DNA of 64,000 bases from G963665925 sp963665925 (GCA_963665925.1 OY762511.1:1-64000), one strand, 5' to 3'. Shown: positions 9,242 to 18,141, counted from the first letter of the stretch. Made by a program: numbers and translations. The notes: generated by a model not told the origin, from the sequence alone.

Positions 9242-9313
9242 TTTGACTTAATTCTACGCCAAAAAGTCAAAAAAGCGTCAAATTTCATTCGGTTTCCCAG
9301 TGAAATTTGACGC
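9242..9313. promoter_or_regulatory. nested inverted repeats upstream of the ModE-like gene
   Basis: Two inverted repeats share a GTCAAA core. TTTGACTT (9242-9249) pairs with AAGTCAAA (9264-9271). GCGTCAAATTTCA (9275-9287) pairs perfectly with TGAAATTTGACGC (9301-9313) across 13 bases. They begin 17 bases upstream of the ModE-like start codon, the usual place for an autoregulatory operator. The second could also form an RNA hairpin but lacks a T-run. Confidence 0.5.
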
Positions 9314-9413
9314 TGCGCTGCGCATGATGTTAATATGTTCGACTTGATTAGCCGTGATGGTGGTATTTTCCGTCAATGAGCGGTTTCAGACATCTAAGCG
9401 AACCTGTAGAATG

Positions 9414-9451
9414 ACAAATCCCCGCCGGTGTATTCACCAACAGGGATTTGT
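9414..9451 (-). terminator. terminator after the tRNA pair
   Basis: Stem ACAAATCCC (9414-9422) with GGGATTTGT (9443-9451) and an inner GGTG/CACC helix, lying 7 bases past the tRNA-Arg 3' end on the minus strand. The T-tract is weak. The rest of 9314-9413 shows no gene. Confidence 0.6.
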
Positions 9452-9457
9452 AATAAA

Positions 9458-9534
9458 TGGTGCGCCGTAAGGGATTCGAACCCCTGACCTTCTGATTCGT
9501 AGTCAGACACTCTATCCAGCTGAGCTAACGGCGC
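9458..9534 (-). tRNA. tRNA-Arg (anticodon ACG)
   Basis: A full cloverleaf of 77 bases including an encoded CCA. The acceptor stem is GCGCCGT/ACGGCGC with discriminator A. The D arm contains AGCTCAGCTGGAT, the anticodon loop is CTACGAA (ACG), and the T arm contains GGTTCGAATCC. The A at position 34 would be edited to inosine to read CGU/CGC/CGA. Confidence 0.96.
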
Positions 9535-9626
9535 AGGATCTATTTTATTAAAGACTTGGACGGTCAAATGGTATAAAACTCATCTGCCATACCAAATCTA
9601 CTAGACGCTTTTTGAAAAAATCAAAA

Positions 9627-9702
9627 TGGTGCCCAGAGGCGGAATCGAACCACCGACACGGGGATTTTCAGTCCCCTGCTCTACCGACTGAGCTATCTGG
9701 GC
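9627..9702 (-). tRNA. tRNA-Phe (anticodon GAA)
   Basis: A full cloverleaf of 76 bases including an encoded CCA. The acceptor stem is GCCCAGA/TCTGGGC, the anticodon loop CTGAAAA gives GAA, and the T arm contains GGTTCGATTCC. It is transcribed before tRNA-Arg from a shared promoter at 9740-9768. Confidence 0.96.
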
Positions 9703-9739
9703 AAATAGCGTTTAGGCCCGTATTGACCGGACAAGAACT

Positions 9740-9768
9740 ATTATAAGCACTTAGCAAATCCAAGTCAA
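9740..9768 (-). promoter_or_regulatory. sigma-70/SigA promoter for the tRNA-Phe-Arg operon
   Basis: On the minus strand TTGACT (9763-9768) is followed by a 17-base spacer and a perfect TATAAT (9740-9745), about 38 bases before the mature tRNA-Phe 5' end. This is a near-consensus housekeeping promoter, as expected for stable RNA genes. Confidence 0.85.
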
Positions 9769-9869
9769 CACCTTTTTAGGAAAAAAGTAGAAGTCTGAAT
9801 TTTCACGCCGAGACTTTCCCTTGCAATAAGCCGATTGTTTTCAAATCAAAACATGGCCTTTCCCCTTAT

Positions 9870-10748
9870 TTACAGGGTGTCGTAAATGCTTTCCAGCTCT
9901 GCCTTGTCAAAATTATAGTAGGTATTGCAGAAATGACAGTGGAGCTCAGCTTGACCATCTTCCTCAATAATTGATTTGAGTTCTTCTTTGCCGATACTGA
10001 TGAGGGCACCTTCGATGCGTTCTCTTGAACAGTCACATTTATACTCAACGTCCGAAACATCCGTAACGATGGTTTCAAACTGATTCAGTGCCATTTCGAC
10101 GATTTCTTCGCCAGTCATGCCTTCCATGATCAGCTGGGATACCGGCAGAAGCACACGTACCGAAGTTTCTATCTTATCCAGAACTTCATCAGACGCATTC
10201 GGCAGGGGCTGAATGAAGATACCGCCTGCTGCTGCAACCTTGGCACCATCCTTATCGAATGAAACCCCCAGAGAAATGACTGACGGCTGCTGCTCTGAAG
10301 TCATATAGTAGTATGCCAGGTCCTCTGCGATTTCACCACTGACGAGCTCTGCCTGTCCCACAAAGGGATCTTTCAGTCCAAGGTCTCTGATGACCGTGAC
10401 ATGACCACTTCCAAGCGAACCACCTACATCAATTTTCCCATCTGCTCTGGCAGGCAGTACCGCATCCGGATTGCTCGTATAAGCCTTGACGTTTCCATTG
10501 TTCCACGCAACTGCGAGGATATTCTGAACAATACCATCCCCCTTGAAGCTCAAGGTCAGCTTGTCTGTATCGTTTTTCATCATCTTGCCCATAATGGATG
10601 CCGCTGTCAGCACGCGTCCCAGACCTGCTGTCGCAAGTGGTGTCGCCTTATGTCGCAGTCTAGCGTCTTCTACCATATCTGTTGTGATTGCCACATAAAT
10701 ACGTGTAGAATAATCCGATGTTACACCTGAATATATTTTGCCCTTCAT
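9870..10748 (-). CDS. hslO: Hsp33 redox-regulated chaperone
   Basis: A 292-residue cytoplasmic holdase that is activated by oxidation. The C-terminal zinc-binding switch is complete: CDC near residue 240 and CHFC near 272, giving the CxC...CxxC cysteines whose disulfides unlock client binding. The N-terminal domain (DYSTRIYVAITTDMVEDAR...) is typical and the length matches the family. AGGAGG precedes the ATG. The start overlaps the stop of the upstream methyltransferase by 4 bases, so the two are coupled. In an anaerobe this would protect proteins during oxygen exposure. Confidence 0.97.
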   Translation of the reverse strand: MKGKIYSGVTSDYSTRIYVAITTDMVEDARLRHKATPLATAGLGRVLTAASIMGKMMKNDTDKLTLSFKGDGIVQNILAVAWNNGNVKAYTSNPDAVLPARADGKIDVGGSLGSGHVTVIRDLGLKDPFVGQAELVSGEIAEDLAYYYMTSEQQPSVISLGVSFDKDGAKVAAAGGIFIQPLPNASDEVLDKIETSVRVLLPVSQLIMEGMTGEEIVEMALNQFETIVTDVSDVEYKCDCSRERIEGALISIGKEELKSIIEEDGQAELHCHFCNTYYNFDKAELESIYDTL

Positions 10749-11509
10749 TCATTTCCTCCTGTTGAAGCTTTCTTTTTCAATATGAACAGAACCCGTTCGG
10801 AATCTGGCTTGGCTGTCTCATATGTGTCACCGTCCACACAGCCGACCAGGCTAAACGCCTCAGGCAGTGCCCCAGTGATTTCCTCTATGCTGTGCCCCTT
10901 GAGCAGATGCGATTCAAACTGACGTTCAAAGCTTTCATCGTCTTCCTTAAAGAAGAGGGTCATATCAAACTTGAGCACATGGTCCTCTGCACTGTAATCA
11001 TTTTCCCATATGTAGGCCATATCGTCATGAGACTCCGCAAAGGTATTCTGTCCAAGCGTGTTTTCCATTTTGTACCTGGTACTCATATCAAAGACAAAGA
11101 GTCCACCCGCTTTGAGGACCTTAGCCACACTGGCGAAAAATGCCTCGAGATCCTCCGGCGTCATCAGATAGTTCACACCGTCAAAATAACTGATGACTGC
11201 GTCAAACTTGTCCCGTATTAGAATACTGCGCATATCCATAAGAAGATACCGGACCTTCAGCCTCTTGTCCAGCGCCGTTTCCTGGGCATGAACAAGCATG
11301 TCTTCAGAAAGGTCAATACCTGTTACCACATAGCCCTTCTCTGCCAGCCGGTTTGACATGGCGCCTGTACCGCAAGCGCAGTCGAGCAGTCTTACAGGCT
11401 TTGAGCCTGCATCTGCGAATATTTTTTCAAGCCCTTCAACCCAAGCATCATATGGAACATGATCCATTATATGATCGTAAACATAGGCCAGACCGGAGTA
11501 TTTGTCCAT
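10745..11509 (-). CDS. class I SAM-dependent methyltransferase
   Basis: A 254-residue Rossmann-fold methyltransferase of the small-molecule type. The SAM-binding glycine motif is LLDCACGTGAMSNRLAEKGY (about 40-59), followed by the acidic residue in VTGIDLSEDML and the post-motif around FDAVISYFDGVNYL. It resembles ubiquinone/menaquinone-type or unassigned MTs; the substrate is unknown. The start may be ATG 11509 or TTG 11515 (AAGGAAG lies upstream of both). It is coupled to hslO by an ATGA overlap. Confidence 0.88.
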   Translation of the reverse strand: MDKYSGLAYVYDHIMDHVPYDAWVEGLEKIFADAGSKPVRLLDCACGTGAMSNRLAEKGYVVTGIDLSEDMLVHAQETALDKRLKVRYLLMDMRSILIRDKFDAVISYFDGVNYLMTPEDLEAFFASVAKVLKAGGLFVFDMSTRYKMENTLGQNTFAESHDDMAYIWENDYSAEDHVLKFDMTLFFKEDDESFERQFESHLLKGHSIEEITGALPEAFSLVGCVDGDTYETAKPDSERVLFILKKKASTGGNE

Positions 11510-11595
11510 CTTCAAAGCACTTCCTTATCAATCAGGGTCTCAAAATCCCTCTTTAATACTTGTTTTAAACAGATATAGCTGTTTGCAAATATCAT

Positions 11596-12690
11596 CTATC
11601 CAGCATATGAAAGGTGCATATGCACATACCAGAGGTAAATTGCCGCAACACCCAGCCAAGGCAAAAGCATATGCTTTACTGAATAGGCCTTGGCACTGTC
11701 GTTCCATAGCTGTTTACTACCTACTGCATTTAATCGCCTGAGCTCCTTGATGGTGTATGTGAACGTCTCCGGCAGTTCTGCTGGCGTCATATCCGCCCGC
11801 TTTACAGCAGTCACCGAACTATTATATTTGCTCACAACCAAATAATCAACACCCCGGAGTCTAAATTCGGAATTCTCTTCAAAGGTATTGGTATCTTTTC
11901 TAAGTATTTTGAGAAGCTTCAATATCACAATCCACAGGACTGCCGCCATGATCAGGAGGACTGCCAGACTTCCCAGCAAAGCGCTGGAATCGTTCAGCTG
12001 AGCCGATGTCAATTCCATAGACTCCGCATTTTCTGCCGCGACAGATCCCAAATATCCAGCGAGTACGGCAATACCATTATTGGCGGTATGGGCCAAAACG
12101 CCGGCAAATATTGAGTCCGTGAGCTGGACAATATAGCCGAACATGAGCCCCAGCACAATGGGGCCCAGCAAGTTTTGCATATTAAAATGAAACACACCAA
12201 ATAGAACCGCTGAAATAATGACGCCCCATTTCCTGTTAATGCCTTTTTCAAATGCATTGAGCATCATGCCTCTGAAGAAAAACTCCTCGCAAATGCCTGC
12301 CGATATGGCAATCAGGAAAAAGTAGAGGCCCAGCTCGCCCGTTGTCGATGCAGTCGGTATGGGCGGAACAATCACCTTGTTTTGCAGGCTCAGCAGATAA
12401 ATGGTCAAGGTGTTGGCAAAGGCCACCGTCGGAATCAGAGCAGCAGCAATCAGTACAATGATGGCTGCCTGCTTCATTCTGATGCCTCTCAGCCTCAAGG
12501 CTTTCTTCATATCGATTTTGCCGCGCAGGCCTACAAGCAGCACAGGCAAGAGTACAAACACGTACTCCGTTATGAATATGCCGCTTTCAAATGATCTTTC
12601 CTGAACATAGGCGCCCGCGGTCATAAGCACAATTGCCATCACGAGATATGTCATGTTTGCTTCGAGTATAGAATAACTGTCCTTTTTCAC
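11596..12690 (-). CDS. CPBP-family (CAAX-like) intramembrane metalloprotease
   Basis: A 364-residue multi-spanning membrane protein of the CPBP/Abi family. The catalytic motif EEFFFRG (Glu135, Glu136, Arg140) and the later FHFN and HTANNG histidine motifs are all present, so an active glutamate/zinc-dependent intramembrane protease is predicted. A cytoplasmic C-terminal tail of about 100 residues (after about 260) with a final helix is longer than in minimal members. The start is a GTG at 12690 with GGAGGG upstream. Members act in prenyl-protein processing, peptide maturation or self-immunity; nothing nearby shows which. Confidence 0.88.
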   Translation of the reverse strand: MKKDSYSILEANMTYLVMAIVLMTAGAYVQERSFESGIFITEYVFVLLPVLLVGLRGKIDMKKALRLRGIRMKQAAIIVLIAAALIPTVAFANTLTIYLLSLQNKVIVPPIPTASTTGELGLYFFLIAISAGICEEFFFRGMMLNAFEKGINRKWGVIISAVLFGVFHFNMQNLLGPIVLGLMFGYIVQLTDSIFAGVLAHTANNGIAVLAGYLGSVAAENAESMELTSAQLNDSSALLGSLAVLLIMAAVLWIVILKLLKILRKDTNTFEENSEFRLRGVDYLVVSKYNSSVTAVKRADMTPAELPETFTYTIKELRRLNAVGSKQLWNDSAKAYSVKHMLLPWLGVAAIYLWYVHMHLSYAG

Positions 12691-12725
12691 AAGATCCCTC
12701 CATACAAAATGAAAGCTGCAAGGTC

Positions 12726-13889
12726 CTATTGTACCAAATACCCCTTCACAGTCAGAAGATTAACATATGCCTGAACGCCATTTAAAAGCGTTTCCTCATC
12801 AAAGTTGAACCGTGTATTGTGAAGCGGGAAAACAAAGCCTTTCTCTGTACTTCGGGTACCCACAAAGAAGAAAACGCCTGGAACCGCCTTTTGGAAATAG
12901 GAGAAATCCTCCGCTATCATTTGTGGGTCGATGATATCCGTAAAGGCACCATTTGCTTTCATGAAATCCTCTGTCAGCTTGCTGTCATTTACAACCGGTG
13001 GATACATTTTTCTGAGGTCCCATTCAACGGAGCAGTCATAGGCAAGCTCAGTTGCACGACAATGCTTCTTGATGGTTTCGAAAATCTCGTCAAACAGGGT
13101 TTCGTTAAAGGCCCTTACCGTGCCTTCAAGACGCGCTTTTCCCGCAATGATGTTTCTACGCTCGCCGCCTTCCATTCTGCCGATTGTCAGTACAGCCGGT
13201 TCAATCGGACTGATTGTTCTGCTAACAATGGTCTGCAATCTCCCAATCAGGTCTGCTGCAATGACAATGGCATCCACGCCTTTATGCGGCAGTGCGCCGT
13301 GTCCGCTCTTCCCGGTAATGTCGATATCAAATTCTCCAGTTTGCGCCATCATGGCCCCTGGACGAACAGCAAGTCTACCTTCTTCAACCTCTGGATACAG
13401 ATGCAGGCCGTAGATTTCTTCGACACGGTACTTTTGTAGTACGCCATCTTCCACCATGACTGCCGCTCCGCCTGGTCCTTCTTCTGCAGGCTGGAAAATA
13501 AGCAGGATATTAGCCTTCAACATGTCTTTGTTCTCAGCAAGATGTTTGGCAAAAACCAACAGAGTGGCCATATGTCCATCGTGTCCGCAGCCATGCATGA
13601 ACCCCTTGTTTTCCGACTGAAACGCAAGACCGGTTTCCTCTGTCATGCTCAGGGCGTCCATATCACTTCTGAAGGCAATCACGGGCAGGTTGTCATCCAC
13701 TGCAATATAGCCAAGGACACCTGTTTGGGCAACACCCGTCTGAACCTGAATATCGTAGGTTTTTAAAGTGTCTGCAATATACTCAGCTGTTTTTTTCTCC
13801 TTGAAACCCGCTTCTGGTATTTTATGAAGTGCACGTCTATGTGCAGTAATCTCCTCTTTATATATTTGTATCTTACTGTCTATTTTCAT
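12726..13889 (-). CDS. M20 amidohydrolase, probable N-acetyl-diaminopimelate deacetylase
   Basis: A 387-residue M20D peptidase-like amidohydrolase. Metal ligands are in HGCGHDGH (His99, Cys101, His103), PAEEGPGG (Glu136-Glu137) and the GLHLYP region; the GHGALPH motif marks the lid domain. The family contains hippurate hydrolases, IAA-amino acid hydrolases and N-acetyl-L,L-diaminopimelate deacetylase. It is divergent from asd-dapA-dapB-dapH. DapH makes N-acetylated intermediates, so a deacetylase is needed, and this gene is the natural candidate; that link is context-based. AGGAG precedes the ATG. Confidence 0.85.
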   Translation of the reverse strand: MKIDSKIQIYKEEITAHRRALHKIPEAGFKEKKTAEYIADTLKTYDIQVQTGVAQTGVLGYIAVDDNLPVIAFRSDMDALSMTEETGLAFQSENKGFMHGCGHDGHMATLLVFAKHLAENKDMLKANILLIFQPAEEGPGGAAVMVEDGVLQKYRVEEIYGLHLYPEVEEGRLAVRPGAMMAQTGEFDIDITGKSGHGALPHKGVDAIVIAADLIGRLQTIVSRTISPIEPAVLTIGRMEGGERRNIIAGKARLEGTVRAFNETLFDEIFETIKKHCRATELAYDCSVEWDLRKMYPPVVNDSKLTEDFMKANGAFTDIIDPQMIAEDFSYFQKAVPGVFFFVGTRSTEKGFVFPLHNTRFNFDEETLLNGVQAYVNLLTVKGYLVQ

Positions 13890-14032
13890 AAATTGACTCC
13901 TCTTCTGCTGATTCAGGCAAATGGCTTATTCATCACCTATTCCACGACTCTTGTTCCCAATATTATATAGCAATACGAAGCACCTATCAAACCGTCATAA
14001 TCAGAATTATGCCAAAGTTTTCAGGTTAGCGG

Positions 14033-14061
14033 TTGATATGTCAATTGATTGATGTTAATAT
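14033..14061 (+). promoter_or_regulatory. candidate promoter for the asd-dap genes
   Basis: TTGATA (14033-14038), a 17-base spacer and TAATAT (14056-14061) lie about 165 bases before the asd start. The 337-base gap 13890-14226 holds no gene. I looked for a lysine riboswitch in the leader and did not find its conserved boxes. Confidence 0.55.
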
Positions 14062-14226
14062 ATTAGATAATTTAGGCGAAAGACACACCAGTCTGCAGTC
14101 TGAATCAACTTAATATTGATATGATGTCTTGCATTTGAGGGAATGTATCTTAGTTCGGTTCTACATTATTTACCGGAAAAAGACATGTCGAGTGACAGTA
14201 TACTATCGCTTTGGAGGTTCATTCTT

Positions 14227-15222
14227 ATGAAAAAAGTCAACATTGCCATTGTTGGTGCAACTGGTAAGGTTGGTCGTACATTCTTGAAAGTTCTTGAAGA
14301 ACGTGACTTTCCTTACGAAAATCTCTATTGCTTTTCCTCTGCAAAATCTGCTGGCCAAGTTGTAACATGCAAGGGCCAGGAATATGTTGTAGAGGAACTG
14401 ACAGAAAACTCGTTCGACCGTGACATCGATATCGCTTTATTCTCTGCTGGTGGTAGCGTGAGCGAAAAATTCGCGCCTATCGCAGCTGAAAAAGGTGTTG
14501 TCGTGGTGGACAACAGCAGTACTTTCCGTATGGTTCCTGATATACCACTTGTGGTACCTGAGGTGAATCCAGAGGAAATCTTTAATCACAAAGGCATTAT
14601 TGCCAACCCGAACTGCTCTACTATTCAAGCAATGGTTGCGCTTAAACCGCTTCAAGACGCATTTGGTCTCAAGCGGGTAGTCTACTCTACATACCAGGCT
14701 GTTTCAGGCTCTGGTGTAAAAGGTGTGAGAGACCTTGAAGAGGGACTGAAGGGCAATCAGCTTATGGAAGCGTATCCGCATCCGATTTCAAAAAACTGTT
14801 TGCCTCATATCGACGTTTTCATGGATAACGGTTATACAAAAGAAGAAATGAAAATGATCAATGAGACAAAGAAGATTCTGAAGGACGACTCCATCAGAAT
14901 TACAGCGACATGTGTTCGAGTGCCTATTTTCGACAGCCACAGCGAATCAATCAACGTGGAATTTGAAAAGCCATTCGAGCTCGAAGAGGTTTACAAACTG
15001 TTTGAAGAGATGCCTGGCCTTGTGGTTCAGGACGATCCTGCCAACAACGTCTACCCGCTTGCAGATAATGCGGCTGGTCTTGACGAAGTTTTTGTAGGAC
15101 GTATCCGTCGTGATGAGTCTGTCGATAACGGTCTTAACTTCTGGTGCGTTGCTGATAACATCCGTAAAGGTGCTGCTACAAACGCAGTGCAAATTGCAGA
15201 AGTCCTCGTTGAAAAAATGTAA
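14227..15222 (+). CDS. asd: aspartate-semialdehyde dehydrogenase
   Basis: A 331-residue cytoplasmic enzyme reducing aspartyl phosphate to aspartate semialdehyde with NADPH, feeding lysine/diaminopimelate, threonine and methionine. Seen are the NADP-binding VGATGKVGR near the N-terminus, the catalytic Cys130 in NPNCSTIQ, and the dimer-type C-terminal domain. The start is the ATG at 14227 with GGAGG 9 bases upstream; the longer reading frame from 14143 adds unrelated residues. It leads the dap cluster but is separated from dapA by a strong hairpin. Confidence 0.97.
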   Translation: MKKVNIAIVGATGKVGRTFLKVLEERDFPYENLYCFSSAKSAGQVVTCKGQEYVVEELTENSFDRDIDIALFSAGGSVSEKFAPIAAEKGVVVVDNSSTFRMVPDIPLVVPEVNPEEIFNHKGIIANPNCSTIQAMVALKPLQDAFGLKRVVYSTYQAVSGSGVKGVRDLEEGLKGNQLMEAYPHPISKNCLPHIDVFMDNGYTKEEMKMINETKKILKDDSIRITATCVRVPIFDSHSESINVEFEKPFELEEVYKLFEEMPGLVVQDDPANNVYPLADNAAGLDEVFVGRIRRDESVDNGLNFWCVADNIRKGAATNAVQIAEVLVEKM

Positions 15223-15295
15223 TTTTTCAATTTGGGTGTGCTAAACTGATGTTATAAGTTTTTTTGAATGCATCAATTTTATTTATAATGGAGCA

Positions 15296-15342
15296 ACTTG
15301 CATACCTGCTCTTTAGAGTGAGAAGAGCAGTATGCAAGTTTT
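15296..15342 (+). terminator. hairpin between asd and dapA
   Basis: A long stem (ACTTGCATAC...TGCTCTT with AAGAGCA...GTATGCAAGT, one bulged C, 9-base loop) followed by TTTTC. It could end asd transcription or act as an attenuator controlling read-through into dapA-dapB-dapH. Confidence 0.72.
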
Positions 15343-15388
15343 CAACTTTAGCGTAAACAAAAGGCTAATAGTATGAAAGGGTGGGCAT

Positions 15389-16273
15389 ATGTCTATATTA
15401 TTTAAAGGTTCAGGCGTTGCAGTCGTAACTCCGTTTACTGATGATAACCAGGTCAACTATGACAAGCTGGGAGAACTCCTGGATTGGCACATTGAAAATG
15501 GAACGGATGCAATCGTCATCGTCGGCACCACTGGTGAAGCGCCGACACTTGAAGATGAAGAGCATCAGGAAGTCGTCAGATATACAGTTGAAAAAGTTGC
15601 AGGAAGAGTTCCTGTCATTGCAGGTACGGGTTCAAACTCGACTTCCCACGCAATTATGATGAGCCAGCATGCAGAATCCGTTGGCGCAGATGGCGTACTC
15701 CTTGTAACGCCATATTACAACAAATCAACACAGCATGGATTAATTGCACATTTTGAGGCAATTGCTGACAGTATCAGCATTCCATGCGTTCTATACAATG
15801 TCCCTGGAAGAACAGGCATCAACATTGATGCTCCAACCGTAGCTGCTCTAGCTAAGCATCCAAACATTTGCGGTATTAAAGAAGCCAGCGGCAACATTTC
15901 GCTGGTGGCTGAAATTGCACGCGTCATTCCGGAAGACTTCGGTCTTTGGTCTGGCAATGATGACATGATTGTTCCGCTTCTGTCCCTTGGAGGACATGGC
16001 GTTATTTCTGTTGTCGCCAACATTATGCCTAAAGAAACGCATGATATGGTCATGAACTACCTTGATGGCAATGTCAACGAGGCAAGAAGACTTCAGCTTG
16101 ATATGAAACCGCTTATAGACGCTCTTTTCTGTGAGACGAATCCGGTACCGGTTAAAGAAGCAATGAACATCATAGGCAAGGAAGTCGGTGCACTGAGACT
16201 GCCACTCGTTGGCATGCTTGAGCACAATAAGGCACGCCTTGTAAAAGAACTCAAAGCAATGAATCTTGTTTAG
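15389..16273 (+). CDS. dapA: 4-hydroxy-tetrahydrodipicolinate synthase
   Basis: A 294-residue (beta/alpha)8 aldolase condensing pyruvate with aspartate semialdehyde, the first committed step to diaminopimelate. The Schiff-base lysine is Lys164 in GIKEASGN, the catalytic tyrosine lies in LYNVPGRTGIN, and the substrate loop GTTGEAPTL (about 44-52) is intact. AAAGGGTGG precedes the ATG. dapB follows after 9 bases. Confidence 0.98.
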   Translation: MSILFKGSGVAVVTPFTDDNQVNYDKLGELLDWHIENGTDAIVIVGTTGEAPTLEDEEHQEVVRYTVEKVAGRVPVIAGTGSNSTSHAIMMSQHAESVGADGVLLVTPYYNKSTQHGLIAHFEAIADSISIPCVLYNVPGRTGINIDAPTVAALAKHPNICGIKEASGNISLVAEIARVIPEDFGLWSGNDDMIVPLLSLGGHGVISVVANIMPKETHDMVMNYLDGNVNEARRLQLDMKPLIDALFCETNPVPVKEAMNIIGKEVGALRLPLVGMLEHNKARLVKELKAMNLV

Positions 16274-16282
16274 GAGGACCGC

Positions 16283-17029
16283 ATGGTTAATATTATCTTG
16301 ACAGGTTCAGGCGGCGCTATGGGCAAAACACTCGTGGAGCTCATTGGTCAAGCACCGGATTTGCAAATCAGTGCCGGTGTAGATAGGACCGTTCATCCAC
16401 AATACGATTTTCCTCAGTATACGTCCTTTACTGAAGAAGTTAAGGGTGATGTCATTGTTGACTTCTCCCATTATACCTTTGTTCCTCAAATTCTTGATTT
16501 TGTGGAGCAATCAAAAATTCCTGCTGTAATCTGTACAACAGGCCTGACTGAAGAAATACTTGCACGTATTGATGTCCTTTCAGAAACGGCGCCCCTGTTC
16601 AGATCTGGCAACATGTCATTGGGCATCAACCTGCTGATCAGCCTTGTAAAAAAGGCGACAGAGGTTCTTAGCGGCAGCTTTGATATGGAAATCATCGAGA
16701 AGCATCATAACAAAAAGGTAGACGCGCCAAGCGGCACTGCCAAGATGATTGCCGAAGCCATGCAGGAAGTCATTGAAAAGGATACACACTTCGTTTACGG
16801 ACGCTCTGGAAACGAAGCGAAACGCACTCCAGGAGAAATTGGCATTCACGCTGTTCGCGGCGGTACAATTGTTGGAGAGCACGATGTCATTTTCGCTGGC
16901 ATCGATGAAATCATTGAAATACGCCATACTGCTGCATCTAAGAAGGTGTTCGCCCAAGGCGCACTGGAAGCAGCACGTTTTATGAAAGGCCGTACATCTG
17001 GTCTATTCGATATGAACAACGTACTTTAG
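16283..17029 (+). CDS. dapB: 4-hydroxy-tetrahydrodipicolinate reductase
   Basis: A 248-residue NAD(P)H-dependent reductase, second step after dapA. It has the N-terminal nucleotide fold (GSGGAMGKT) and the DapB signature EKHHNKKVDAPSGTA with the catalytic histidine pair and lysine. GGAGG precedes the ATG. It lies 9 bases after dapA and 9 before dapH, clearly one operon. Confidence 0.98.
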   Translation: MVNIILTGSGGAMGKTLVELIGQAPDLQISAGVDRTVHPQYDFPQYTSFTEEVKGDVIVDFSHYTFVPQILDFVEQSKIPAVICTTGLTEEILARIDVLSETAPLFRSGNMSLGINLLISLVKKATEVLSGSFDMEIIEKHHNKKVDAPSGTAKMIAEAMQEVIEKDTHFVYGRSGNEAKRTPGEIGIHAVRGGTIVGEHDVIFAGIDEIIEIRHTAASKKVFAQGALEAARFMKGRTSGLFDMNNVL

Positions 17030-17038
17030 GAGGAAAAA

Positions 17039-17755
17039 ATGTCACAGCAATATGATCTGACTAACCCATATGAAATCGCAAAATTTATCAAGGACGCTAC
17101 TAAGAGTACACCTGTAAAAGCATACGTTAAAGGTGACTTAGAAGGTGTTGATACAAGCACTGTTCGTCTTTTTGGTCAAGGCAGCTTCTACGTCGTATTC
17201 GGCGAAGCAACAGATGTACTTGCCTTTGTTGAAGCAAATAAAGAGAAAATCGAAGACTACGAGCTGGAAAACGACCGTCGCAACTCGGCGATTCCACTAC
17301 TTGATCTTAAGTATCAAAACGCACGCATTGAGCCAGGTGCTATGATTAGAGACCGTGTTGCAATTGGCGACAATGCCGTTATCATGATGGGTGCGGTTAT
17401 CAATATCGGTTCAGAAATCGGCGCTGGTACAATGATCGATATGAATGCGGTCCTTGGTGCAAGAGCAACAATTGGCAAGAATGCACATATTGGTGCAGGC
17501 GCTGTTATTGCAGGGGTTCTTGAGCCACCATCAGCAACTCCGGTAATTGTTGAGGATGATGTTCTTGTCGGTGCGAACGCCGTTGTTCTCGAAGGTGTAC
17601 GCATTGGTAAAGGTGCTGTTGTCGCAGCAGGCTCTATTGTTACTGAAGATGTTCCTGCCGGTGCAGTCGTAGCTGGCGCACCTGCTAAAGTCATCAAAAT
17701 GGCTGATGCGAAAACGGCTGAAAAAACAGAGATTCTGGACGACCTTCGCGGTTAA
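17039..17755 (+). CDS. dapH: tetrahydrodipicolinate N-acetyltransferase
   Basis: A 238-residue left-handed beta-helix acetyltransferase. An N-terminal alpha/beta domain (about 1-85) is followed by many hexapeptide repeats ([IVL]-G-x4, e.g. IGDNAV, IGAGTM, IGKNAH). Length and N-terminus match the acetyl (DapH) and not the succinyl (DapD) enzyme. It commits the pathway to acetylated intermediates, agreeing with the divergent M20 deacetylase at 12726-13889. AGGAGG precedes the ATG; a terminator follows. Confidence 0.95.
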   Translation: MSQQYDLTNPYEIAKFIKDATKSTPVKAYVKGDLEGVDTSTVRLFGQGSFYVVFGEATDVLAFVEANKEKIEDYELENDRRNSAIPLLDLKYQNARIEPGAMIRDRVAIGDNAVIMMGAVINIGSEIGAGTMIDMNAVLGARATIGKNAHIGAGAVIAGVLEPPSATPVIVEDDVLVGANAVVLEGVRIGKGAVVAAGSIVTEDVPAGAVVAGAPAKVIKMADAKTAEKTEILDDLRG

Positions 17756-17813
17756 TTCCTATAAAAGAGTTTGACACCAGTCCTTCTCAAAACAGACTTA
17801 CAAGTCAACAAAG

Positions 17814-17856
17814 GGTGTTGCTTATGGCATATATGTCATAAGCAACGCCTTTTTTA
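17814..17856 (+). terminator. terminator of the dap operon
   Basis: A 13-bp stem (GGTGTTGCTTATG with CATAAGCAACGCC, one G-T pair) followed by TTTTTTATTTT, about 60 bases after the dapH stop. Confidence 0.93.
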
Positions 17857-17940
17857 TTTTCGAAAAAAGCCCCTTTCACAAAAAGTATTCAAGATTTACG
17901 ACTATATTTCCAGCCTAATTAAAAAATATCACATTTTCGG

Positions 17941-18049
17941 TTGACATTTACCCCTTTCGTGTGTACTGTATATTGTATACAAAATGACTTTATGCAACAA
18001 ATCAGGATTTTTATACATTTATGGGCGGTATACCTTACTCCGTTACCGC
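17941..18049 (+). promoter_or_regulatory. pfl promoter and leader
   Basis: TTGACA (17941-17946) is followed at 17 bases by TACTGT, with TATATT overlapping just downstream. The palindrome TTGTATACAA lies at 17973-17982 and a small hairpin GCGGTA/TACCGC at about 18026-18049. The start codon is 160 bases further on, leaving a long leader. The 386-base gap before pflB otherwise holds only the dap terminator. Confidence 0.55.
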
Positions 18050-18141
18050 ATGTAATAAATGCAAGGTGATTTTACTGTGACATGACGTTGCAATGAGTTT
18101 ATACTTCACTATTTCTATTGATTCATATCAGGAGGTAAAAC

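Noticed and set aside
13890..14226. Lysine riboswitch upstream of asd
   Set aside because: The conserved riboswitch boxes are not present in the leader.
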